Assembly: GCA_944321635.1 (NCBI GenBank)
Contig: CALULY010000011.1
Location: 1-64,000, forward strand
DNA: 64,000 bases
Direction: 5' to 3'
DNA from: an uncultured Bacteroidaceae bacterium
GTDB lineage: Bacteria > Bacteroidota > Bacteroidia > Bacteroidales > Bacteroidaceae
Below the pieces are notes generated by a model. The model worked only from the letters and a program-made list of their open reading frames with translations, had not been told where the DNA came from and did not search any database. Shown here one piece after another: positions 24,216-33,445 of this stretch (position 1 is the first letter of the stretch; each line of letters opens with the position of its first letter). The translations under genes were made by a program, and so were the position numbers.

Positions 24216-26858
24216 ATGATGAAAAAACTACTACTCACGACCGCTTGCGCACTGTCGATGTCAGTGGGCGGGGCTACGGTGGCTTCCGCGCAGGCGGAGG
24301 GCTTCTTCAACAGGGAACTTGTGGTCAACGGCACGGCCGAGGAGGTCGGCAGCGGCAACCTGCCATCCGGTTGGACGATGACGGAGGGGGCGCAAGGCGC
24401 GATCTCGTCACTGGCCTATGCCGATGAGAATCTCGCAGACCTCGCCGCCGCACATGAAGGGACGGGGGCAAGACTGTTCACCGGTGGCGACGGCTCGTTC
24501 TTCGGCTCGTCGTCCGCATCCTCCTACCAAGTCATCGTGGTAAGCGAGGACGCATGGGACGCAATCGACGGCGACATGGCGAGCTGCACGGCATCCGCGC
24601 TGCTGGGAGGATACGGGTCGCAAGACGACAGGGCGACGCTGACGTTCACATTCCTCGGGGCGGACGGCAGCACGCTGGGCGAGACGCGGCTCGGGCCTGT
24701 GACCAAGGACGAGAGGGGCAACGGCACGGCCATGCTCGCCAAGAGCGCATCGGTGCAGATCCCTGCCGGGACGCGTTCGATCCGCGTGACACTGCTCTCG
24801 GAGAAGAGCAGTTGGGGCGCGGCCATAGACGGATATGCAGACAACATCAGCCTCATTGCCGAGAGGCGCAGCGTGCGCCCGCAGATAAGCACCTCGGCCG
24901 GCGCGGTGACGTGCGGGGAGGAGTGGGCAATCAACTATGCCAACGTGCCGGGCGGGAGCAGCATACGCCTTTACAAGGACGCGGCAATGCTGCCCATGAA
25001 ACTCGGCTGGACTGTCAACGGCGGGACGGGGCTCAACAGCGGCACGTTTGCCGTCGATGGCAGCCTTGAGCCTGGCATCTACACCATCAAATGCACGGGG
25101 AGCGACGGCGAGAGCCTTGCCGACGAGGTCAAGGTGACGGTGGCCGCACGCCCTTACGAAAGAGGTGACAAGGACATACTCGTGATGAGCGACATCCATG
25201 TCATGTCGCCCGAACTGCTGGTGTCTGAAGGGGCGGCATTTGACGACTATCTCGCATCCGACCGCAAACTGCTCGTCGAGAGCGGGGCTATCCTCAAGAC
25301 CATGGTTGACACCATCATCGCCTCGCGTCCCGGGCTGGTGCTCATCCCTGGCGACCTGACCAAGGACGGCGAACTGCTGAGCCATCAACTCGTGGCAGAC
25401 CGTCTGGATGAGATCCGCGAGGCGGGCATCAAGGTGCTCGTCATCCCGGGCAACCATGATGTAAACAACCCGCACGCCCTGACCTACGACGGCGACAGGA
25501 GCGACTATGCCGAGACGGTGAGCAAGGAGGAGTTCGCGGAGATCTATGCCGACTACGGCTACGGTGAGGGGAGCGTGAGGGACGAGGCTTCGCTGAGCTA
25601 TGCCGCCGAGCCATTCGAAGGGCTCGTGGTAATAGGCATCGACGCTTGCAAGTATGAGGAGAATAAATTCATCTCCGCCGGCGACGGCAGCGACGAATGC
25701 GTGACTTCTGGCCGCGTCAAACCCGAGACACTCCGCTGGATCTGCGAGCAGGCAAAGGAGGCTAACCGGCAAGGCAAGCAAGTCATCGCAATGATGCACC
25801 ACAATTTGGTCGAGCACTTCAATTCGCAGGCAAGCATCGCCGCACCCTACGTCGTTGACAGCGCGGCCACGGTCAGGCAAGCCCTGATGGATGCAGGCAT
25901 AAGGACGGTGTTCACTGGCCATTTCCACATACAAGACATAGCGATGGACTACAACGAGGACAGGACAGACTCGATCTTTGACATATCGACAGGCTCGACC
26001 GTCACCTATCCATGCCCTTTCCGCCGCGTAAGACTCAATGAGGACAACACCATCATGGACATCAGCAGCGCGACCATCAGAAGCCTCGACACCGAGGATG
26101 GCAAGATTGATGATTTCCAACGCTACGCCCAGACCAAACTGGCGGACGGCATAGCTACAATGGTGACATCGCTCGTCCATGACTACTGGGATGTCATCGA
26201 CAGCACCGTTGACTCCCTGCTCGGCTCCAACAGCCTCATCCAAAGCATCGTGACAATGCCGGAGACACCCGAGGAGATGAGCGCGCTGCTCATCGAGTGC
26301 CTCAAGAGCCCGGCAGTCAAAGCCTACCTGACATTCTCTGAAAGCAACGAGCACCTCAAAGCCACCGACGAGGTGTTCACCGAGATCAATGCCGGAGTAG
26401 ACAAACTGGTCGAAAACGTGGTCGCAAGCTGGGCTGTCGGCATCGCACAAGGCCTCATTGACGAAAAACTCAACCCGATGATTGAGACCATCATCGGCAG
26501 CCTGATCGGCAACGTCACCAACAAAGGGACTGACCGTGAGAATGTCAAGAACGACCTGTTCCTCACAATCAACCTCCCCAAACAGACTGACACAAGCAGT
26601 ATCACGGACATCGCGGGCAATGCCGACGACATCAACGTCTGGCCTACCGTCACTGACGGGTGGGTCACGATAGAATGCCCCAGCCTTGAGGAAGATGCCG
26701 ACTTGCTGATATTCGACATGAACGGACGCATCATCCACCGCAGCAGGATAAATGCAGGCGAGGGAAGGCTGATCAACTACCACTTTGACAACAGCGGAAT
26801 CCACGCCATAAAACTGACGGGACAACACAAAGCAGTCAAAGTGATTGTCAACAATTGA
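24216..26858 (+). CDS. Secreted calcineurin-like metallophosphoesterase with T9SS tail
   Basis: The 880-residue protein has a signal peptide (MMKKLLLTTACALSMSVGGA, cleavage near ASAQA) and, after about 300 residues of beta-rich domains, a metallophosphoesterase core. The metal ligands are seen in order: SDIH (D326, H328), PGDLTKDGE (D380), PGNHD (N413, H414), MHHN (H528) and GHFH (H569, H571). The last about 75 residues (DINVWPTVTDGWVTI to KVIVNN) look like a T9SS sorting domain, so cell-surface or extracellular location is likely. The substrate is unknown; relatives act on nucleotides, phospholipids or phosphoproteins. An 826-codon frame on the opposite strand is a codon-bias shadow. The second ATG (24219) is equally possible as start. 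Confidence 0.92.
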   Translation: MMKKLLLTTACALSMSVGGATVASAQAEGFFNRELVVNGTAEEVGSGNLPSGWTMTEGAQGAISSLAYADENLADLAAAHEGTGARLFTGGDGSFFGSSSASSYQVIVVSEDAWDAIDGDMASCTASALLGGYGSQDDRATLTFTFLGADGSTLGETRLGPVTKDERGNGTAMLAKSASVQIPAGTRSIRVTLLSEKSSWGAAIDGYADNISLIAERRSVRPQISTSAGAVTCGEEWAINYANVPGGSSIRLYKDAAMLPMKLGWTVNGGTGLNSGTFAVDGSLEPGIYTIKCTGSDGESLADEVKVTVAARPYERGDKDILVMSDIHVMSPELLVSEGAAFDDYLASDRKLLVESGAILKTMVDTIIASRPGLVLIPGDLTKDGELLSHQLVADRLDEIREAGIKVLVIPGNHDVNNPHALTYDGDRSDYAETVSKEEFAEIYADYGYGEGSVRDEASLSYAAEPFEGLVVIGIDACKYEENKFISAGDGSDECVTSGRVKPETLRWICEQAKEANRQGKQVIAMMHHNLVEHFNSQASIAAPYVVDSAATVRQALMDAGIRTVFTGHFHIQDIAMDYNEDRTDSIFDISTGSTVTYPCPFRRVRLNEDNTIMDISSATIRSLDTEDGKIDDFQRYAQTKLADGIATMVTSLVHDYWDVIDSTVDSLLGSNSLIQSIVTMPETPEEMSALLIECLKSPAVKAYLTFSESNEHLKATDEVFTEINAGVDKLVENVVASWAVGIAQGLIDEKLNPMIETIIGSLIGNVTNKGTDRENVKNDLFLTINLPKQTDTSSITDIAGNADDINVWPTVTDGWVTIECPSLEEDADLLIFDMNGRIIHRSRINAGEGRLINYHFDNSGIHAIKLTGQHKAVKVIVNN

Positions 26859-26888
26859 CCACGCAACCGATAAATGCGGCAAAAGCAA

Positions 26889-26917
26889 GAGAGGACGGCA
26901 CTCGGTGCCGCCCTCTC
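26889..26917 (+). terminator. Hairpin terminator after the phosphoesterase gene
   Basis: GAGAGG-a-CGGCAC and GTGCCG-c-CCTCTC pair with one mismatch around a 3-base loop, 30 bp after the stop codon. The following sequence is AT-rich (CTATTATATA) but lacks a strict T-run. Confidence 0.65.
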
Positions 26918-27051
26918 CTATTATATATGGTTAGACAAAAACATCCTTCCCTCGTTTGGCCATATTGCCAGCCATAGGAGGAAAGGATGTATGTCACGGC
27001 AACAATGTCCGCCGCCACTTTTGCGACGGGAGTGCGCCGCAGCAAAGGAGG

Positions 27052-28161
27052 TCAGTTCCTCTTGACCTTGACGATGCGTGTCGGCTCACGCTCGATGTTG
27101 CGCCGCTCGGTCTGGCGCACGACGTTCTCGGCAAGTGCTATGAATGCCTGCCCGGTCATCGTCTCGGGGTGCAATGCCGATGGTGCGCCGCTGTCGCCGC
27201 TCTCCATGATGCTCTGGACGATGGGTATCTGCCCGAGGAGCAGTATGCCCATCTCTTCGGCGAGCTTTTTCGCTCCTTCCTTGCCAAAGATGTAGTAGCG
27301 GTTGTCGGGGAGTTCCGCCGGCGTGAACCATGACATATTCTCCACTATGCCGAGGATGGGAACGTCCACCTTTTCGTTAGTAAACATATTTATGCCTTTC
27401 CGTGCATCGGCCAACGCGACTTCCTGCGGCGTGCTGACGACCACGACGCCAGTGACGGCAAGGGTCTGCACTATGGTGAGGTGGATGTCGCTCGTGCCAG
27501 GGGGAAGGTCAATGACGAAATAGTCGAGGTCGCCCCAATTGCTGTCCCCTATCAGCTGTTTGAGGGCATTGCTCGCCATGCCGCCGCGCCAGAGTGTAGC
27601 CTGGTTGGGCTCTACGAAGAAACCGATGGAGAGGAGCTTGATGCCATACTTCTCAATAGGTATGATGAGATCGCGGCCGTCCACTTCCTCGGCGTATGGA
27701 CGTGCGTCCTCGACAGAGAACATCTTGGGTATCGACGGGCCGAAGATGTCTGCATCGAGCAACCCGACCCTGTATCCCAAGCGCGACAATGCGACGGCAA
27801 GGTTGGCGGCCACGGTCGATTTGCCGACACCACCTTTGCCGGACGAGACAGCGATGATGTTCTTGACGTTTGGGAGCAGTTTCTCGACCTCGGGGCGGGC
27901 TTTCTTGCGCGTCAGCACTGCGATGTTGCCCTTGATATCCACTTCGTCGCCGACGTAGGTCAGTATGGCTGCCTCACAAGCCTTGACCACCGACTTGATG
28001 AAGGGGTCTGTCGGCTTGTCAAAGATGAGTGAAAACGAGACACGGTTGCCATCGATGCGGATGTCATCTTCAAGCATATCCATCTCGATGATGCTCTTGC
28101 CGGTCCCTGGGTATCGCACTGTGGCGAGCGCGTCGCGCACCATTTTGGGATAAATAGTCAT
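27052..28161 (-). CDS. Mrp/NBP35-type P-loop ATPase, iron-sulfur cluster carrier
   Basis: The 369-residue protein has an N-terminal MIP18-like (DUF59) domain of about 95 residues and a deviant Walker A motif SSGKGGVGKST at residues 106-116, both typical of Mrp/ApbC. These proteins bind and transfer Fe-S clusters to target enzymes. The CxxC motif present in many Mrp proteins is not seen; the corresponding stretch reads NMSWFTPAELPDNRYYIFG, which I recall as common in Bacteroidetes members. The gene is followed in transcription by no same-strand partner and is preceded by trmB 56 bp upstream, a usual neighbour in this phylum. Confidence 0.94.
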   Translation of the reverse strand: MTIYPKMVRDALATVRYPGTGKSIIEMDMLEDDIRIDGNRVSFSLIFDKPTDPFIKSVVKACEAAILTYVGDEVDIKGNIAVLTRKKARPEVEKLLPNVKNIIAVSSGKGGVGKSTVAANLAVALSRLGYRVGLLDADIFGPSIPKMFSVEDARPYAEEVDGRDLIIPIEKYGIKLLSIGFFVEPNQATLWRGGMASNALKQLIGDSNWGDLDYFVIDLPPGTSDIHLTIVQTLAVTGVVVVSTPQEVALADARKGINMFTNEKVDVPILGIVENMSWFTPAELPDNRYYIFGKEGAKKLAEEMGILLLGQIPIVQSIMESGDSGAPSALHPETMTGQAFIALAENVVRQTERRNIEREPTRIVKVKRN

Positions 28162-28217
28162 GTTATCGTTTGTTTTTTTACGTTAGTCTCTGCTATGTGC
28201 CAGCCACCTCCTGCGTT

Positions 28218-28973
28218 TCACCGCGCCATGTCCTTGCCGCTGCGCTTGCTGCGGTTGTAGCTGCGGTAGGTGTCCATCTCTATCTCCACCTCAGGTTCCG
28301 ACAGCACGGTGGCATGGGGCAGTCGGAAAGACACATACTTGATGGTCAGCTCCCTCTCCAGCCATTGTTCCTCGTAGTAGGTCTTGATTGAGAGCACGCC
28401 GGACGGTTCGCCCGAGGCATAGAGGTCTTCAGACATCGCCTCGACCGGGAGGGCATTGTGTGCGACCATGCATCTGGTGTAGGTGAACATGAAGTTGCTG
28501 TCCGTCTTGAGGTGCACCAGCCCGCCATCCTTGAGGAAGCGGCGGTAACGCTCCAAGAAGAACGTGGAGGTCAACCGTTTCGTCGCTTTCTTCATCTGCG
28601 GGTCAGGGAATGTGAGCCAGATCTCATCGACTTCATCAGGTGCAAAAAAGCGGTCTATCACCTCTATGTTCGTCCGCAGGAATGCCACGTTCCGCAGCCC
28701 CTCACGCAACGAATCGGTAGCCCCGCTCCACATCCTCGCCCCTTTGATGTCAACACCTATGAAGTTGCATGACGGGAAACGGCGGGCAAGCCCCACGGCA
28801 TATTCCCCGCGGCCGCAACCAAGCTCCAACACTATGGGATTGCCGTTGCCAAAGAAGTCGCGCCAACGGCCACGCATCTCAAACGGCTGGCTCTGCAAGA
28901 CGGAGTAAGGACATTCGAAGACGTGAGGATAGGTCGCCATGTCGGCAAATTTGGCCAGCTTGTTCTTGCTCAT
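28218..28973 (-). CDS. trmB: tRNA (guanine-N7-)-methyltransferase
   Basis: TrmB methylates G46 in the variable loop of tRNAs. The 251-residue protein starts [20 protein letters not shown]; an upstream frame extension of 78 residues is judged non-coding because it runs through the promoter and repeats. The SAM-binding motif ELGCGRGEY is near residue 50 and the family signature TFPDPQMKK with catalytic Asp near residue 125. A TATCTTTG box lies 29 bp before the ATG. The stop codon is 56 bp before mrp, so the two genes may form one operon. Confidence 0.95.
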   Translation of the reverse strand: MSKNKLAKFADMATYPHVFECPYSVLQSQPFEMRGRWRDFFGNGNPIVLELGCGRGEYAVGLARRFPSCNFIGVDIKGARMWSGATDSLREGLRNVAFLRTNIEVIDRFFAPDEVDEIWLTFPDPQMKKATKRLTSTFFLERYRRFLKDGGLVHLKTDSNFMFTYTRCMVAHNALPVEAMSEDLYASGEPSGVLSIKTYYEEQWLERELTIKYVSFRLPHATVLSEPEVEIEMDTYRSYNRSKRSGKDMAR

Positions 28974-29001
28974 TACATCGGGTGTTAGTCGTTCTGACTG
29001 G

Positions 29002-29009
29002 CAAAGATA
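29002..29009 (-). promoter_or_regulatory. Candidate -7 box of the trmB promoter
   Basis: The minus strand reads TATCTTTG, a perfect TAnnTTTG match, 29 bp upstream of the trmB start. A -33 TTG is not obvious. Confidence 0.55.
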
Positions 29010-29107
29010 GGCATTAAGGACTGGAAGTAAAAGCGGTTGCGGAAAAGCGTTGACGTCACCACAAGCCGTGCCGCCATTGCCGAGACCGTGCGCGGCGGAA
29101 AAAACAT

Positions 29108-29185
29108 CGTATTCAAACCAAGAAAACATTAAATGAAACAGGCAAAAGCATCGTATGCAAAAGCACAAAACACCGTATGCAAAAG
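29108..29185. repeat. CGTATnCAAA units spaced by 22 bp
   Basis: CGTATTCAAA at 29108, a degenerate copy at 29130 (TAAATGAAAC), and CGTATGCAAAAG at 29152 and 29174 are spaced by exactly 22 bp. Same period as the other intergenic arrays, different unit. Confidence 0.65.
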
Positions 29186-29715
29186 ACGGCGGCAAACAAT
29201 GGTTCAATCGTCAATCAGGGATGGGAGTGCCAGCGGGATTGCTTGGCTAAGGGCATAAGAAAAACCATATTGGCGATGTGATAAAACTCCGTATGACATG
29301 ATTTGAGTGCTCTCTTCTCTTTGTAATCCACCGGCATCGCTGCACCCCGAGGGGTTGTGGCCCGCCATTGAGAAATGAAGCTCGTCTCGGTAGTTTGGAT
29401 TTAATTGATGAGTTTCCCAATCCAACCAATATGGCTTATTCCTTTTATTTCTACGACAAATATAGAGCCTAAAAACATACCATCAAATGTTTCGCAAGAA
29501 AAAATGCCCCGGCCCGGACAAAAAATGTTAAATCGGCAATATCAACTGAAAAACCTGGGAAGTATTGCCATCAGAAGATAAATTTTCTTCCACGGGATTT
29601 TGAAGTTATTAACCTTTCCTTTTAATTTGCACCCGAAACGAAAACGAATACCGAACACTAAAACCAGATTGCCTATCGACACAGCATTACTCTTGTAACA
29701 AACAATCATCAGGTA

Positions 29716-30309
29716 ATGACAAATATCGAGAAGTTGAAGGACGACGCGCTGATCGCCCTTTACGTAAATGGCAACGACAAGGCATTTGACATAGTGTTGG
29801 AACGCTATCAACAACGTCTTTTTTCCTATATATATTTTTTAGTAAAAGACCAGGAAATCGCCGAGGACATATTCCAAGACACATTCATCAAGGCGATTGT
29901 GACAATCAAGAACGGCAAATACACCGCCACCGACAAATTCTACGGGTGGCTGACCCGCATCGCGCACAACCTGATATTCGACCATTTCCGTGCGGAACGC
30001 AATGAGAACACCACTCCGTGCGAGACTGACGGCTACGACATCCTCAACAACATCGACCTGTGTTGCGAGGACAACATCGAGACAATGCTCATCAACTCGC
30101 AAATCATGGAAGACCTGCGCAAGATGGTGGACAGGCTGCCGCAAAACCAAAAGGACATCATCACGATGAGATTCTACCAGAACCTCTCGTTCAAGGAGAT
30201 TGCCGAGGCGACCGGCACAAGCATCAACACGGCACTCGGCAGGATGCGCTATGCGATCCTAAATCTGCGCAAGATGGCATCTGAAAACAACATCTCACTC
30301 ACCGCATGA
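29716..30309 (+). CDS. ECF-type RNA polymerase sigma-70 factor
   Basis: The 197-residue protein has sigma region 2 (RLFSYIYFLVKDQEIAEDIF, then DTFIKA and FYGWLTRIAHNLIFDHFR) and region 4 (LPQNQKDIITMRFYQNLSFKEIAEATG, a helix-turn-helix), separated by an acidic linker. ECF sigma factors direct RNA polymerase to stress or envelope promoters. No anti-sigma gene with a membrane segment follows; instead there is a 46-codon small ORF and then a terminator. It is therefore more like the stand-alone Bacteroidetes ECF factors than those paired with FecR. What activates it cannot be seen. Confidence 0.94.
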   Translation: MTNIEKLKDDALIALYVNGNDKAFDIVLERYQQRLFSYIYFLVKDQEIAEDIFQDTFIKAIVTIKNGKYTATDKFYGWLTRIAHNLIFDHFRAERNENTTPCETDGYDILNNIDLCCEDNIETMLINSQIMEDLRKMVDRLPQNQKDIITMRFYQNLSFKEIAEATGTSINTALGRMRYAILNLRKMASENNISLTA

Positions 30310-30392
30310 AAAAAGCATAAAATCATAGGCAAGACATAATAAGTCAAGGTTGTCCCCCGTTATACAAGCAACGAGACAACAATCAGATGCCT

Positions 30393-30533
30393 ATGGAAAA
30401 TATCTACACCAAAACCCAAGCGACAAAAAGAGGCAATGCCGAGGCGGCGGCAAAGACTGTAAAGCTCTCGGTCAACTCTATTTTAATCATCAAACAATTT
30501 GCAAGGACCTACTCGCCAACCATGAAAAACTGA
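30393..30533 (+). CDS. 46-residue small protein encoded after the ECF sigma factor
   Basis: An ATG at 30393 opens a 46-codon frame (MENIYTKTQATKRGNAEAAA to the end ARTYSPTMKN) that ends at TGA 30531-30533. It lies 83 bp after the sigma factor stop and 17 bp before a strong terminator, so it sits inside the sigma factor transcript. The peptide is basic, with a serine/threonine- and lysine-rich front and a short hydrophobic helix (SVNSILIIKQFARTY). I recall similar short ORFs beside ECF genes in Bacteroidales but cannot confirm this. A regulatory peptide or anti-sigma-like role is speculation. Confidence 0.55.
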   Translation: MENIYTKTQATKRGNAEAAAKTVKLSVNSILIIKQFARTYSPTMKN

Positions 30534-30550
30534 CATGGGGGCAGAGCGAC

Positions 30551-30589
30551 AAAGATGACGGATGTGCACAAACACATCCGCCATCTTTT
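30551..30589 (+). terminator. Rho-independent terminator of the sigma factor operon
   Basis: AAAGATG-a-CGGATGTG pairs with CACATCCG-c-CATCTTT around a 6-base loop and the stem runs into TTTT. It ends the sigma factor plus small ORF transcript, 45 bp before the next gene. Confidence 0.85.
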
Positions 30590-30633
30590 GTATGACAGGC
30601 ATCATAAACAACAAACACCAACGACACAGACCA

Positions 30634-31989
30634 ATGGAAAGAGGAACAATTGGGGCAAAGAGCTCTGAGTACACATACAAACGCATCTGGCACATAGCGT
30701 ATCCCATCCTGATAAGCCTCGTGATGGAGCAATTGATAGGCATGACCGACACTGCATTCCTCGGTCGCGTCGGTGAGGTAGAACTTGGGGCGGCGGCGAT
30801 AGCAGGTGTCTACTACCTCATCATCTTCATGCTCGGTTTCGGGTTCAGCATCGGGGCACAAATCCTCATGGCCCGGCGCAACGGCGAGGGGAGGCACAGT
30901 GAGATTGGCCGCATATTCTACCACAGCATCGGCTTCCTGCTCATCTTGGCATTTGTTGCCTGCGTCGCGTCACTGTTGTTCTCGCCGCACATCCTGCGGA
31001 GTGTCGTCTCGTCGCACGAGGTGTGCGACAAGGCTGTCAGTTATGTCAACTGGAGGATACTCGGTCTTTTCTTCGCGTTCACGTCAGCCGTGTTCAGGGC
31101 TTTCTATGTAGGCACTACGCAGACCAAGACACTCACGCTCAACTCGGTGATCATGGTGCTGTCAAATGTGGTGTTCAACTACATTTTGGTGTTTGGCAAC
31201 TTCGGATTCCCCGCCCTTGGCATAGCCGGCGCGGCGATTGGCTCGACATTGGCCGAGGGGGTATCGACGGCATTCTTCATCATCTACACGACGAGGAGGA
31301 TTGATTGTAAGAAATACGGCCTTGACAAAATCGGTCACTTCAGTTGGAAGTCGCTGAAAGGCATACTGCGCATCTCGACATGGACGATGGTGCAGAACTT
31401 TTTCTCCATATCCATCTGGTTCCTGTTCTTCATCTTCATCGAGCATCTCGGCGAGAGGTCGCTCGCGATTACCAACATCGTGCGCAATGTGTCTGCCATC
31501 CCGTTTATGATCATCTCGGCTTTCGCCTCCACCTGCTCATCTGTCGTCAGCAACCTCATAGGTTCCGGACGTGTGGATGAGGTGAAACCGGCGATCAGAC
31601 GGCACATAGTGATTGCCTATTGCATCGTCCTGCCGCTTGTGGCGGTCATTTCCATCTTCCCGACCGAGACTGCCAGCATCTACACCAACATCGGCGAGCT
31701 CCAGACCGCATCAATCAAGTCGTTGTGGGTGTTGTGCTCGTCCTACGTCCTGACGGTGCCAGCTTTTGTGCTCTTCCAATCAGTTTCAGGGACTGGCAAC
31801 ACACAGAAGGCGTTCCTCCTTGAGTTTACATCCACGGCGATTTACACGGTCTTCATCTCAATCGTGATCATGCACCTCAGGGCAGATGTCGCCTATTGCT
31901 GGTTTGCCGAGCACGTCTACTCATTTTGCCTTTTCACACTGTGCTTCATCTACTTGAAATGGGGCAAGTGGTCGAAGGCCAGGATATGA
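30634..31989 (+). CDS. MATE family efflux transporter (NorM-like)
   Basis: The 451-residue protein has 12 predicted membrane segments, with YKRIWHIAYPILISLVMEQL and GMTDTAFLGRVGEVELGAAA at the front, the MATE signature. The ATG at 30634 was chosen because the frame upstream runs into the terminator hairpin. MATE exporters couple Na+ or H+ entry to drug or metabolite export. It stands alone on the plus strand between the sigma factor terminator and a hairpin shared with panD. Substrate unknown. Confidence 0.92.
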   Translation: MERGTIGAKSSEYTYKRIWHIAYPILISLVMEQLIGMTDTAFLGRVGEVELGAAAIAGVYYLIIFMLGFGFSIGAQILMARRNGEGRHSEIGRIFYHSIGFLLILAFVACVASLLFSPHILRSVVSSHEVCDKAVSYVNWRILGLFFAFTSAVFRAFYVGTTQTKTLTLNSVIMVLSNVVFNYILVFGNFGFPALGIAGAAIGSTLAEGVSTAFFIIYTTRRIDCKKYGLDKIGHFSWKSLKGILRISTWTMVQNFFSISIWFLFFIFIEHLGERSLAITNIVRNVSAIPFMIISAFASTCSSVVSNLIGSGRVDEVKPAIRRHIVIAYCIVLPLVAVISIFPTETASIYTNIGELQTASIKSLWVLCSSYVLTVPAFVLFQSVSGTGNTQKAFLLEFTSTAIYTVFISIVIMHLRADVAYCWFAEHVYSFCLFTLCFIYLKWGKWSKARI

Positions 31990-31993
31990 GAAA

Positions 31994-32027
31994 TCCGCCC
32001 AGTGACAACAGGACGTCACTGGGCGGA
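31994..32027. terminator. Hairpin between convergent MATE and panD genes
   Basis: A perfect 13-bp stem TCCGCCCAGTGAC / GTCACTGGGCGGA with an 8-base loop lies 5 bp past the MATE stop and 40 bp past the panD stop. T-tracts are weak on both sides, but the position suggests a bidirectional terminator. Confidence 0.7.
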
Positions 32028-32067
32028 CAACTAAGAGCTTTCCTTTCCACTATCCTAAGCCTTGGCT

Positions 32068-32430
32068 TCAGCCTTTGATGCCTGGCAAAGAGTTTGTCCG
32101 TGAATCGGGGAACACGACCCATGGCTTGAATGATTTCGCTTCTTCAAAATCCATGAGTGCATAAGACATTATTATTATTATGTCCCCCACTTGCACTTTG
32201 CGCGCCGCCGCTCCATTGAGGCAGATGCACCCTGAACCGCGCTCGCCTTTGATGACATAGGTCTCAAAACGCTCGCCATTGTTGTTGTCCGCGATGCAGA
32301 CCTTTTCACCTTCTATCAGATTGACGGCATCCATCAGGTCTTCGTCTATTGTTATGCTTCCCACATAGTTGAGATTTGCCTCCGTGACCTGGACGCAATG
32401 CAACTTTGATTTCAGAACTTCAATCATCAT
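32068..32430 (-). CDS. panD: Aspartate 1-decarboxylase
   Basis: PanD makes beta-alanine from aspartate for pantothenate synthesis. The 120-residue proenzyme contains the self-cleavage site YVGSITID; cutting between G24 and S25 creates the pyruvoyl cofactor. Also conserved is the [12 protein letters not shown] stretch near residue 75. The start may be the first or second ATG (MMIEVLKSK). It follows panC by 12 bp on the same strand, so beta-alanine supply and its use are encoded together. Confidence 0.97.
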   Translation of the reverse strand: MMIEVLKSKLHCVQVTEANLNYVGSITIDEDLMDAVNLIEGEKVCIADNNNGERFETYVIKGERGSGCICLNGAAARKVQVGDIIIIMSYALMDFEEAKSFKPWVVFPDSRTNSLPGIKG

Positions 32431-32442
32431 GATGGCCGGGTT

Positions 32443-33285
32443 TTATCCTTTGTACTTGATGTTGTCTATTAACCTGATTTCCCCGCAATAGGCAGCTATG
32501 CAGCCAACGGCATAATCGGTCTCTGTCCAGTCTGTTATCGGCTGGAGCGTGCGTCCGTCAACGATTTCATAATATTCGAGGCGCAGATAACCGTCCTTTG
32601 CCATCGCGTCGGCAACAAACCTGACTGTCTCGGCCACCGTATGAGTTGACGCGAAATCCACACTGGCAGCCAAAGCCGCATGGATTGCCGGGGCGTGTTG
32701 CCTGCCCTCTTTCGTCAACAAGGTGTTGCGGCTGCTCAAGGCGAGGCCGTCGGCTTCGCGCACTATCGGGCATGGCCTTATCTCAATGTGATAATCATAT
32801 TTCCTGACCAATTCCCTTATGATGGCGAGTTGCTGGAAGTCCTTTTCACCGAAATAAGCCCTATCAGGCGAAACGATGTCAAACAACCTGCTCACCACTT
32901 GCGCCACCCCGTTGAAATGCCCGGGACGGTGCACGCCTTCCATCACCTTGTCAAGCGGGGAGAAATCAAAGAGGCGGGTGTCTGGTTCTGGATATATCTC
33001 TTCCACGCTCGGGGCAAACGCGATGTCCGCGCCGAATCTTTCGAGCAACTTGCAATCAGCGTCAAGGGTGCGTGGATAGTTCTTCAAATCATTCTTGTCG
33101 TTGAACTGGGTAGGATTGACAAAAACGCTGACCACCGTCACATCATTCTCGTCAACACTCCTTTTGACAAGGGAGGCATGACCGTCATGCAAAGCCCCCA
33201 TGGTGGGGACCAGACCGACTTTTTTGCCTTGCCCGAATGAGGAAAGGGCACACTTCAAGTCGGCAACAGTTTCAACTAACTTCAT
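32443..33285 (-). CDS. panC: Pantothenate synthetase
   Basis: PanC joins pantoate and beta-alanine with ATP to give pantothenate, the CoA precursor. The 280-residue protein shows the nucleotidyltransferase motifs [14 protein letters not shown] (residues 25-38), SVFVNPTQF, and [10 protein letters not shown], and the later ALSSRN (KMSKS-like) motif. It is the first gene of a two-gene panC-panD operon. The upstream 160 bp hold no good TAnnTTTG box that I can find. panB is not in the window. Confidence 0.97.
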   Translation of the reverse strand: MKLVETVADLKCALSSFGQGKKVGLVPTMGALHDGHASLVKRSVDENDVTVVSVFVNPTQFNDKNDLKNYPRTLDADCKLLERFGADIAFAPSVEEIYPEPDTRLFDFSPLDKVMEGVHRPGHFNGVAQVVSRLFDIVSPDRAYFGEKDFQQLAIIRELVRKYDYHIEIRPCPIVREADGLALSSRNTLLTKEGRQHAPAIHAALAASVDFASTHTVAETVRFVADAMAKDGYLRLEYYEIVDGRTLQPITDWTETDYAVGCIAAYCGEIRLIDNIKYKG

Positions 33286-33445
33286 TTTCTAACCTTATTT
33301 AAGTTATGGTCGTCAAAAACTGTGCAAAAGAAGTGATTATTTAGCACATAAAGAAACCGCGTGTCGATTTTCGCACAAAAAACCTCACATTGTGCCGTTC
33401 CCTGCAACAAAGGGCTGACATTGTAAGCCTTGAATGCTAAAGTCC

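Larger units (their letters stand above)
28974..29715. other. Long intergenic region with a 22-bp-period repeat
   Basis: This 742-bp stretch contains the trmB promoter, a CGTATnCAAA array (29108-29185) and, near its right end, a possible promoter of the sigma factor gene (TTG near 29669 and TACTCTTG at 29688-29695, one mismatch from consensus). A 73-codon minus-strand frame at 29204-29425 has no recognised relatives and no start signals; I do not call it a gene. The segment 29330-29400 contains CCCCGAGGGG and unusual, less AT-rich sequence that could be a decayed element. Confidence 0.55.

Noticed and set aside
24408..26888. An 826-codon open frame on the minus strand opposite the phosphoesterase gene
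   Set aside because: The plus-strand gene has a signal peptide, all phosphoesterase motifs and a terminator. The opposite frame shows no family features and arises from the codon bias of GC-rich third positions.
28974..29207. A 78-residue N-terminal extension of TrmB
   Set aside because: It runs through the TATCTTTG promoter box and the CGTATGCAAA repeats; TrmB proteins normally start near the chosen ATG.
29204..29425. A 73-codon minus-strand frame in the gap before the sigma factor
   Set aside because: No recognised relatives, no promoter box close by, and it runs through a mixed-composition segment. It could be a remnant but cannot be supported as a gene.
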